In this document: piece after piece, positions 57,856-64,000 of the stretch
How positions within the stretch are numbered: position 1 is the stretch's first letter
Layout of the letters: each line of letters opens with the position of its first letter
From: Burkholderiales bacterium
GTDB taxonomy: Bacteria; Pseudomonadota; Gammaproteobacteria; Burkholderiales; Burkholderiaceae_C
DNA: 64,000 nt
NCBI GenBank assembly: GCA_016000265.1
Contig: JAECRL010000008.1
Coordinates: 62,001 to 126,000, forward strand
Direction: 5' to 3'
Notes under the pieces: generated by a model
The model's database searches: none
Told to the model about the DNA's origin: nothing
The model's input: the letters and a program-made list of their open reading frames with translations, nothing else
Position numbers and translations under genes: made by a program

Positions 57856-59233
57856 CGCTGCCCAGGTAGCGGCGCAAGGACGAGTTGCCCCGCGCTCCCA
57901 TGACGATGTGATCGACCTGGTTGCGCGTGGCGAACTCCACGATGGCCGCGGCCGTGTCGGGCGACTCCAGCACGTGGAAGGTCAGGCGGTGCTCGTCCAT
58001 CTGCAGCTGTTGCTGCAAGGGGCGCGCCCAGTGTTTGATGGCCACCAGCTGCTGCACGTGCAGGCTGTTGCCTTCGGGGTCCATCAGCGTGTCCATGCCG
58101 ATGCGGTTGGTCTTCATGACGCTGACGCAGGCCAGGCGCGCACCCGGCTCCATCTGCATGATGCGCCTCACCGTGGCCAGCAGCTTCTTGTCGAGCGCCG
58201 GCGTGCTGTTCTTGATGCCGATGGCGGCCATGATGATGGGGCTGCGCTCGACGTGCTGGCCCGTGTCGCCATCCCCCTTGGGCTCCGCGCCCATGGCCTT
58301 GAACCAGCGCTTGACGGTGCTCAGCGTGCCGCGCGTGCTCAGGCGCTCGGCGCGCGCCGTCAGCGGGATCTGCTCGGGGTGCTGCAGGTCCAGCGCGAGC
58401 TGCGCCCCGGTCTGGTAGCGCTGCGCCGGCTCGACTTCCAGGCAGCGCAGGATCACCTCCTGCAGCCACGGTGGCGTGTCTGGGCGGTGCACCCTCGGGG
58501 GGATGGGGTCGGTGTAGAGCCGCTTGCGCAAACCGGGCACGGTGCTGGGGTTGCCAAAAGGCCGCTCGCCGGTGGTCAGGTGATAGAGCATCACGCCGAG
58601 CGCGAAGAGGTCGCTGCGCGGGTCGTTGCGCACGAACTGAACCTGCTCGGGCGAGATGTACGGGCCGGTGCCCATGGGCAGGCTGAACTCTTCTTCGAGC
58701 AGGTCGGGCAGGTGGTCGTGGCGACACAGGCCGAAGTCCACCAGCACGCACTCGCCACCGGGGCGGAACATGATGTTGCTGGGCTTGACGTCCAGGTGCA
58801 CCAGGTGCTGTTTGTGCAGATCGTGAAGGGCCGCGGCCACCCGTTGCCCGATGTCGGCCACCTCCGCGAAGGGCAGGGGCGCGAGGTCCAGGCGCGGGCG
58901 CAGCGAGTCCCCCGGGATGCGCTCCATCACGATGTAGGGCTGGCCGGTGAAGTCGCCTTTGGCGACGAAGCGCGGCACGTGCGGGCCCTTGAGCGCGGGC
59001 ATGACCATCTGCTCGACTTCGAAGCCGACGATGGTGGCCGGGTCTTCGCCGCCCTTGATGCGCGGCACCTTCATGATCAGCTCGACGCCATCGGGTGCGG
59101 CCAGCGGCTGGCCCTGGTCATCGACGCGCGCCACCGCCCACAGCGTGGCCATGCCGCCCTGGTGCAGCCGCTCGGTCAGCACGAAGCCGTCGAACTGGTC
59201 ACCAACCTGCAGCTTGCCTGGTGGGGTCATCAT
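57800..59233 (-). CDS. Fusion of Ser/Thr protein kinase and universal stress protein
   Basis: The 477-residue protein joins two domains. Residues about 15-275 form a Hanks-type kinase: GGMATLW glycine loop, lysine in LIMKVPRI, catalytic HLDVKPSNIMF, metal-binding DFGLC and SPEQ. Residues about 330-477 form a UspA domain (IIMAAIGIKN) with the ATP-binding type signature GARGNSSLRRYLGSVSAQV. There is no membrane segment, so it is a soluble kinase. A stress-nucleotide signal from the Usp part could regulate phosphorylation, which is inference. Confidence 0.88.
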   Translation of the reverse strand: MMTPPGKLQVGDQFDGFVLTERLHQGGMATLWAVARVDDQGQPLAAPDGVELIMKVPRIKGGEDPATIVGFEVEQMVMPALKGPHVPRFVAKGDFTGQPYIVMERIPGDSLRPRLDLAPLPFAEVADIGQRVAAALHDLHKQHLVHLDVKPSNIMFRPGGECVLVDFGLCRHDHLPDLLEEEFSLPMGTGPYISPEQVQFVRNDPRSDLFALGVMLYHLTTGERPFGNPSTVPGLRKRLYTDPIPPRVHRPDTPPWLQEVILRCLEVEPAQRYQTGAQLALDLQHPEQIPLTARAERLSTRGTLSTVKRWFKAMGAEPKGDGDTGQHVERSPIIMAAIGIKNSTPALDKKLLATVRRIMQMEPGARLACVSVMKTNRIGMDTLMDPEGNSLHVQQLVAIKHWARPLQQQLQMDEHRLTFHVLESPDTAAAIVEFATRNQVDHIVMGARGNSSLRRYLGSVSAQVVAEAECSVTVVRV

Positions 59234-59268
59234 CGGCCGCGTTCTCCTGGGTTGATCAGGGGGAGCAG

Positions 59269-60012
59269 CTACTGCCCGTCGCGCAGGCGCTGGGCCAGCG
59301 AGGCGGGCAGGCCGGCGTCCAGCACGCGCTGCGCGGCGGCTTCGTGGTCATACGGCACGCGGTGGAAGCTCAGCACCGCCTGCACCGTGTCAAAGACGGC
59401 ATAGCAGGCCGCCGGGTTGCCGTCACGCGGTTGCCCCACCGAGCCGGGGATGGCCAGCCAGCGGCGCATGGGCGACAGCTGGATCGGTGTGCCGTCCACC
59501 GGCTTGAACTCGCCCGACTTGCCGGTGGACGACAGGTGGTACAGGCAGGGCTCGTGCATGTGGCCGCAAAACACGTGCGGTTGCTGCGAGGCAAACAGGC
59601 TGCGCGTGGCCTCCATGCGGCCCTGCAGGTAACCCCAATGCGCCGGGTCGTGCACGTTGGCGTGGGCGAACAGGCAGTCGCCTAGCACGGCGGTCAGGGG
59701 CAGGGACTCGATGAACGCCACGTGGGCGGCGCTGAGCTGGCCGCGCGTCCAGGCCAGCGAGGCTTGCACGTGGCTGCCCATGTGGTGCTGGTCTTCGTGG
59801 CGGATGGCGTCGTCGTGGTTGCCCTTGACGACGGTGGCGCCTTCCTGGTGGCGGGCCATGACGAAGTCCATGACCCAGACCGGGTCGGCCCCGTAGTCCA
59901 CGAAGTCGCCCAGCAGCACGGTGTGGTCGCAGCCTTGTTCGCGGGCGTGGTCCCAGACGGCTTCAACGGCCTGACGGTTGGCGTGCAGGTCGGACAGGAT
60001 GGCGAGTTTCAT
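59269..60012 (-). CDS. Calcineurin-like metallophosphoesterase
   Basis: A 247-residue enzyme with the full metal motif set: [30 protein letters not shown] and GHMHEP. Members are phosphodiesterases or protein phosphatases. It starts 52 bases after the chemoreceptor and ends 35 bases before the kinase-Usp gene in the same direction, so it could act as the antagonist phosphatase. Confidence 0.85.
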   Translation of the reverse strand: MKLAILSDLHANRQAVEAVWDHAREQGCDHTVLLGDFVDYGADPVWVMDFVMARHQEGATVVKGNHDDAIRHEDQHHMGSHVQASLAWTRGQLSAAHVAFIESLPLTAVLGDCLFAHANVHDPAHWGYLQGRMEATRSLFASQQPHVFCGHMHEPCLYHLSSTGKSGEFKPVDGTPIQLSPMRRWLAIPGSVGQPRDGNPAACYAVFDTVQAVLSFHRVPYDHEAAAQRVLDAGLPASLAQRLRDGQ

Positions 60013-60064
60013 GGGTCGGATCGGGCGGGCAAGGGGCCAGTCTAGCCCCCTGGCCGCCGTCCGC

Positions 60065-61729
60065 TCAAGCTGGGGCAGACAGGGCTTGACGCGCGCCTTG
60101 TGTCCGCATTTCCTTGCGCAACTCGACCGCGTTGGCCTGGTGCACCGTGGTGGCGTGGCTGTCGGTGCGGAAGACCTGCACGGCCTCGGCCACCGATTTG
60201 GCTCGCTGGGCCAGGCTCATGGAGGCCGCGGCGATTTCTTCCACCGCGGCGGCATTCTGCTGGGTGATCCCGTCGAGCTGGGCCACGGCCGAGTTGATCT
60301 GCGAGATGCCGCTGAGCTGTTCGCGTGCGCCCCCACTGATCTGCGTGACCAGCGCGGTGACCTGCTCGACCGACTGCACGGCCTCCAGCATGGTCGTCTG
60401 GGCGGCCTGGGTCAGCGCGCTGCCGGCGCGAACCTTCTCGGCCGAGTCGGTGATGAGTTGCTTGACCTCGCGAGCGGCGGTGGCGGTGCGGCCGGCCAGG
60501 GCGCGCACCTCGGAGGCCACCACCGCGAAGCCACGGCCTTGCTCACCGGCCCGTGCGGCCTCCACGGCGGCATTCAGCGCCAGGATGTTGGTCTGGAAGG
60601 CGATGCTGTCGATGACCTGGATGATCTCGCCGATGCGGCTGGAGGACTCCTCGATGGCGTGCATGGTGTGCGTCACGTTGCTCACCACCTCGCTGCTGCG
60701 CTGGGTGATGGAGGTGCTCTGCGTGGCCAGGTCAGCGGCCTGGCCCGCGGTGTCGGCGCTGTGCTTGACGGTGCCGGTGATCTGCTCCATGGACGCGGCG
60801 GTCTGCTCCAGGCTGCTGGCCTGGGACTCGGTGCGGCTGGAGAGGTCCTGGTTGCCCGCGGCGATCTCGCGGGTGGCCAGCAGCATCTGGTCGACCTGCG
60901 TGCGCGCGTCGTGCACGATGGAGCGCAGGTTCACGTTGAGCTGGTTGAGCGAGCGGGTGAACTGCCCGATCAGGTCGTGCCGGTCGGAGTGGATGGATTG
61001 GGTCAGGTCGCCAGCGGCCATGCGGTTGGCCGTGTCCATCAGCGCCTTGATCGGCCCCATCGTCATGCGCCGGATCTGCAGCGACGCCAGGGCGATCAGG
61101 ACCCCGAGCACCATCAGCGTGCCCAGTGTTGCCAGCGAAGCCCAGCCGCCGTGCTGGCTCGTCCACTTGCCCATCGCAAAACCGATCACGGCCACGCTGC
61201 CGGAGATCAAGGCCAGGCGCTCGCTCAGGCCCAGCTTGAGGCGCTCGCTCAGGCGCCCGGAGAAGGTGTTGGTCAGCACCCGGCCATTGCGCAGCACGTG
61301 CACGAGCTTGCCGGCGTCCTTTTCCTCCTGCATGGTCCGGTACAGCGCCTCGCTTTGTGCGATCGCTTCGCGGCTGGCTTCGGTGCGCACGGACATGTAG
61401 CCGATGGGCTGGCCGTTTTCCATCAACGGGGTGACGTTGGCTTGCACCCAGTAGTAGCTGCCATCCTTGCGGCGGTTCTTGACCAGGGCGGTCCAGGGCT
61501 TGCCCTGGGCGATGGTCTCCCACATGTCGCGGAAGGCCTCTTCCGGCATGCTGGGGTGGCGGATCATGTTGTGAGGTTGCCCCAGCAACTCCTCGCGTTG
61601 GAAGCCGCTGACGTGGATGAAGGACGGATTGCAGTAGGTGATGCGGCCCTTGAGGTCGGTGGTGGAGACCAGGGTCTCGCCTTTCGGGAAGGCAAACTCC
61701 TGCTCCATCACGGGCAGATTCATTCGCAT
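60065..61729 (-). CDS. PAS-containing methyl-accepting chemotaxis protein, Aer-like
   Basis: From the ATG at 61729, with GAGAGG 7 bases upstream, the product is 554 residues. An Aer-type PAS domain comes first ([53 protein letters not shown]). Two closely spaced hydrophobic segments (about 180-225), a HAMP segment ([20 protein letters not shown]) and the signalling domain follow. The kinase-binding tip is [20 protein letters not shown]. Without a periplasmic sensor, it likely detects redox or oxygen. Confidence 0.93.
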   Translation of the reverse strand: MRMNLPVMEQEFAFPKGETLVSTTDLKGRITYCNPSFIHVSGFQREELLGQPHNMIRHPSMPEEAFRDMWETIAQGKPWTALVKNRRKDGSYYWVQANVTPLMENGQPIGYMSVRTEASREAIAQSEALYRTMQEEKDAGKLVHVLRNGRVLTNTFSGRLSERLKLGLSERLALISGSVAVIGFAMGKWTSQHGGWASLATLGTLMVLGVLIALASLQIRRMTMGPIKALMDTANRMAAGDLTQSIHSDRHDLIGQFTRSLNQLNVNLRSIVHDARTQVDQMLLATREIAAGNQDLSSRTESQASSLEQTAASMEQITGTVKHSADTAGQAADLATQSTSITQRSSEVVSNVTHTMHAIEESSSRIGEIIQVIDSIAFQTNILALNAAVEAARAGEQGRGFAVVASEVRALAGRTATAAREVKQLITDSAEKVRAGSALTQAAQTTMLEAVQSVEQVTALVTQISGGAREQLSGISQINSAVAQLDGITQQNAAAVEEIAAASMSLAQRAKSVAEAVQVFRTDSHATTVHQANAVELRKEMRTQGARQALSAPA

Positions 61730-61975
61730 GGCGAACCTCTCACTCTCGGTGTCTCGAGTCGACAGGTGATGGCGCCGTCCTGCCCCGGCGGTGGTCTGAC
61801 TGCTGGACCACGGCATGCAATGCATATCGGCATGGTGCCGCCATTGCCCATGATCGGCTGCGGGAAAACCAGCCCTTCCGTGCGCTACTTCTCGACCTTG
61901 TCCTCAGGTGGCATGTGCATTTGTTACCATGCGGCCACACCCGTCCTGCCTTGATGACGGGCGGAGACCCACACG

Positions 61976-62251
61976 ATGAAAACGGCTGAACAGGAAGCGG
62001 TGTTGCGCTCGGTGCGCAAGCTCATCGACTTCTGGCAGATCGAGGCCCACGAGCTCGCCGGCATCCCCGAGCCGGTTGAGCAGCCCGTGGTGTCACGTGA
62101 GCCGAGCGGACCGAAGTACCGCCACCCCATCACCGCCCAGACCTGGGACGGCGAAGGTGCGCAGCCGCCGTGGCTGCGCGAGGCGCTCACGCGCGAGGGC
62201 TACACGGTCCAGGAGTTGCGCCTGAAAGACGACGAAACCAGCGGGGCCTGA
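61976..62251 (+). CDS. Short H-NS-family-like protein with altered DNA-binding loop
   Basis: The 91-residue protein ends with an H-NS-like C-terminal segment: KYRHPITAQTWDGEGAQPPW. Typical H-NS proteins read TWSGRGRQPAWL here, with arginines that enter the DNA minor groove. The N-terminal part (VLRSVRKLIDFWQIEAHELAG) is one short helix rather than the long oligomerisation coil. It may be a degenerate nucleoid protein or partner. The tRNA gene follows by 20 bases. Confidence 0.65.
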   Translation: MKTAEQEAVLRSVRKLIDFWQIEAHELAGIPEPVEQPVVSREPSGPKYRHPITAQTWDGEGAQPPWLREALTREGYTVQELRLKDDETSGA

Positions 62252-62271
62252 GGCACAATCCACCCCGTGCC

Positions 62272-62346
62272 GGCTCCGTGGTGAAATGGATATCACGGAC
62301 CCCTCCTAAGGGTCAAGTACAGGTTCGATTCCTGTCGGGGCCGCCA
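62272..62346 (+). tRNA. tRNA-Arg (anticodon CCT)
   Basis: The cloverleaf folds by hand: acceptor GGCTCCG / CGGGGCC (one G-T pair), D-arm around gtgaaatggatatcac, anticodon arm GACCC-ctcctaa-GGGTC with anticodon CCT, and T-arm caggttcgattcctg. A discriminator G and encoded CCA (62344-62346) complete it. A -10-like cacaat (62255-62260) lies just upstream. Confidence 0.95.
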
Positions 62347-62366
62347 CCGCTGACTGAGCTCAGGCA

Positions 62367-63023
62367 TCAAGCCTTGAGCAGTCCCTTGGTCTCGATGAAG
62401 TCGATGACCTGCTCCAGACCGGCCTTCGTTTTGAGGTTGGTCATCACGAAGGGGCGCAACCCTTGAGGGGTCTGGCGCATGCGCTTCGTGTCCGACTCCA
62501 TGATCTCCAGGTTGGCGCCCACGTGCGGCGCCAGGTCGGTCTTGTTGATGACGAACAGGTCGCTTTTGGTGATGCCGGGGCCGCCTTTGCGCGGGATCTT
62601 CTCGCCCGCGGCCACGTCGATCACGTAGATGGTCAGGTCGCTCAGCTCAGGGCTGAAGGTGGCCGCCAGGTTGTCGCCGCCGGACTCGATGAAGACGATG
62701 TCGGCGTTGGGGTACTTGGCCAGCATGCGGTCGACGGCTTCGAGGTTGATCGAGGCGTCTTCGCGGATGGCGGTGTGCGGGCAGCCGCCGGTTTCCACGC
62801 CCATGATGCGCTCGGGGTCGAGCGCGCCGGCCACGGTCAGCAGGCGCTGGTCCTCCTTGGTGTAGATGTCGTTGGTGATGACGACCAGGTCGTGGTGCTC
62901 GCGCATGGCCTTGCACAGCATTTCGAGCAAGGTCGTCTTGCCGGAGCCGACGGGGCCGCCCACGCCCACGCGCAGGGGGGGCAGTTTCTTGGTGCGACCG
63001 GGGATGTGGTGGAGGTTGCTCAT
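62367..63023 (-). CDS. ureG: Urease accessory GTPase UreG
   Basis: A 218-residue SIMIBI GTPase with P-loop [13 protein letters not shown], the metal-binding [17 protein letters not shown] (CPH motif), [15 protein letters not shown] and [10 protein letters not shown]. It powers nickel delivery to urease. The start overlaps the ureF stop. Confidence 0.98.
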   Translation of the reverse strand: MSNLHHIPGRTKKLPPLRVGVGGPVGSGKTTLLEMLCKAMREHHDLVVITNDIYTKEDQRLLTVAGALDPERIMGVETGGCPHTAIREDASINLEAVDRMLAKYPNADIVFIESGGDNLAATFSPELSDLTIYVIDVAAGEKIPRKGGPGITKSDLFVINKTDLAPHVGANLEIMESDTKRMRQTPQGLRPFVMTNLKTKAGLEQVIDFIETKGLLKA

Positions 63024-63796
63024 GATCGGAACAGGCGTGAGTACTGGGTTTCGTGCCGGGCGCTCAGGATGGCCAGCATGGGGGTGAAGGCCTGGCGCTG
63101 CGAATCGGGCAGCGACAAGGCGTGGTCGATGGCGTCGGGGATGGCGTCGATCAGGGATTGCAGGATGCGCTGACCGGCGCTTTGTCCCAATGGCACGGCT
63201 TTGATGGCGGCCTGCACCATGTTCTCGGCCCAGCCGAAGGTGAAGCTCAGCAGCGCCTCGCGCAGGGCGGGCTCGCCGTCGGTGCGCGCCCCGGGCTCAG
63301 GCAGGCATTGCGCCACCGCCAGCGCGAAGGCAACGGGCCAGGTGGGGGCCGGGGGCAGGGCGGCGCAGATCGCCAACCGGGTGTCGACTCCGTCGGCCCC
63401 GTCTGCCACATGGGCCAGCGCACCGCCGCTTCGGTTGCGCAGCCACTCGACCAGGGAGCGGCCCATTTGCTCGGTCTGCAAGCGCAGCTCCGAGGTCTCG
63501 CGGGTCTGCACGACCCAGTCGTTGAGCTCGCGCACGCGGACCAGGTCGTGGCGTTGCCAGGCGGGCACGGCGCGGGCCACCACGGCCAGGTCGCTGCGGG
63601 CCACGGCCAGGTGCAACTGGTCGCGCAGCCAGTGGGACACGTCCGCCTCGTGGGTGACGAGGCCGGCGTCGATGGCCGCTTCCAGCCCTTCCGAGTAGCT
63701 GAAGCCGCCCACCGGCAGGGCGGGCGACGCCAGCCACATCAGCTGCAGGCGGGCTGCGGCGCTCAGGGGCGAGGGGCGCGGGGCGATGCGGGGCAT
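63020..63796 (-). CDS. ureF: Urease accessory protein UreF
   Basis: From the ATG at 63796 the protein is 258 residues, all-helical. It has [25 protein letters not shown] at the start, [24 protein letters not shown], and ends in a C-terminal tail [10 protein letters not shown] typical of UreF. It activates UreG on the urease apoenzyme. It begins 19 bases after the ureE stop. Confidence 0.96.
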   Translation of the reverse strand: MPRIAPRPSPLSAAARLQLMWLASPALPVGGFSYSEGLEAAIDAGLVTHEADVSHWLRDQLHLAVARSDLAVVARAVPAWQRHDLVRVRELNDWVVQTRETSELRLQTEQMGRSLVEWLRNRSGGALAHVADGADGVDTRLAICAALPPAPTWPVAFALAVAQCLPEPGARTDGEPALREALLSFTFGWAENMVQAAIKAVPLGQSAGQRILQSLIDAIPDAIDHALSLPDSQRQAFTPMLAILSARHETQYSRLFRS

Positions 63797-63815
63797 GGGG
63801 TCTGGCTGGCGTCGC

Positions 63816-64000
63816 TCAGTGATCGTGCCCGTGGCCGCATCCGGGGCCATGCACATGGGGCGGGGCCTCTGCCGCCTTGACCGCGATGCCGATGGGTTTG
63901 CCGCGGTTCACGGGGGCGGCTGCCGGCGCGTGGTCATGATCATGATGGCCGTGTTCGTGATGGCCGTGGGCATGACCGTGCCCGTGGCCCCCCGAGGCGT
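63816..64000 (-). CDS. ureE: Urease accessory metallochaperone UreE, C-terminal part only
   Basis: Only about 60 C-terminal residues lie in the window; the gene runs off the right edge. A histidine-rich stretch ([20 protein letters not shown]) is followed by [16 protein letters not shown] and a final [13 protein letters not shown]. That His-rich tail and the position before ureF identify UreE, the nickel donor. The main domain is not visible. Confidence 0.82.
   Translation of the reverse strand, partial: ASGGHGHGHAHGHHEHGHHDHDHAPAAAPVNRGKPIGIAVKAAEAPPHVHGPGCGHGHDH

Noticed and set aside
62272-62366. tRNA-Arg 3' end as a possible integration site
   Set aside because: No integrase, no direct repeat of the tRNA end, and ordinary urease genes follow immediately.

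Overview
The window is GC-rich, tightly packed bacterial chromosome with long spurious antisense reading frames. It encodes a polar-type fliE/fliF-R flagellar block, topoisomerase IV, the cyanide-insensitive type of cytochrome bd oxidase, urease accessory proteins, a PEP-CTERM surface protein and many Burkholderiales-style genes (BamC-type lipoprotein after dapA, coaBC-dut, RoxA-type oxygenase, AraC regulators with an arabinose-binding-like N-terminus). This points to a free-living, motile betaproteobacterium of the order Burkholderiales, probably near Comamonadaceae or the Leptothrix/Aquabacterium/Sphaerotilus group. The genus cannot be fixed from sequence reading alone. No insertion sequence, prophage or CRISPR array is visible.

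Layout. 1-7.2 kb: an unusual biosynthetic cassette. An AMP-dependent acyl ligase (running off the left edge) diverges from asparagine synthetase-like amidotransferase, acyl carrier protein, ketoacyl-ACP synthase III, second acyl carrier protein and GNAT-like protein, with an LpxO-like hydroxylase convergent to them. 7.2-13.3 kb: succinate-semialdehyde dehydrogenase, alaS, two YbjQ-family proteins and a membrane-anchored M48 protease. 13.3-16.6 kb: cydAB (cio-type) with a GbsR/MarR regulator and a long AT-rich dyad. 16.6-20.9 kb: two tandem paralogous predicted metal-dependent hydrolases, then two paralogous AraC regulators. 21-28 kb: housekeeping genes (coaBC, dut, slyD-like, roxA, bamC, dapA) and a tiny alanine-heptad lipoprotein. 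27.9-30.1 kb: a three-gene MFS / 50-residue membrane protein / SDR operon.

30.1-42.6 kb: flagellar genes fliE (divergent) and fliFGHIJKLMNOPQR, covering the MS ring, C-ring, export ATPase complex, hook-length control and export gate. 42.5-54.7 kb: a methyltransferase overlapping fliR tail-to-tail, then parE and parC, which flank two methyltransferase/lipoprotein genes and a translationally coupled run of three different photolyase/cryptochrome proteins plus a DUF2256 zinc-ribbon protein. 54.7-57.9 kb: a PEP-CTERM protein behind a perfect 16-bp palindrome, and an SbtA-like bicarbonate transporter divergent from a LysR regulator. 57.8-61.8 kb: a Ser/Thr kinase-universal stress protein fusion, a metallophosphoesterase and a PAS-containing chemoreceptor. 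62-64 kb: a short H-NS-like protein, tRNA-Arg(CCT), and ureG, ureF and the 3' end of ureE.

The strongest candidates for something under-described are the acyl-ACP/amidotransferase cassette at the left end and the photolyase array between parE and parC. Functional statements rest on motifs read by eye and family knowledge; no database search was run.
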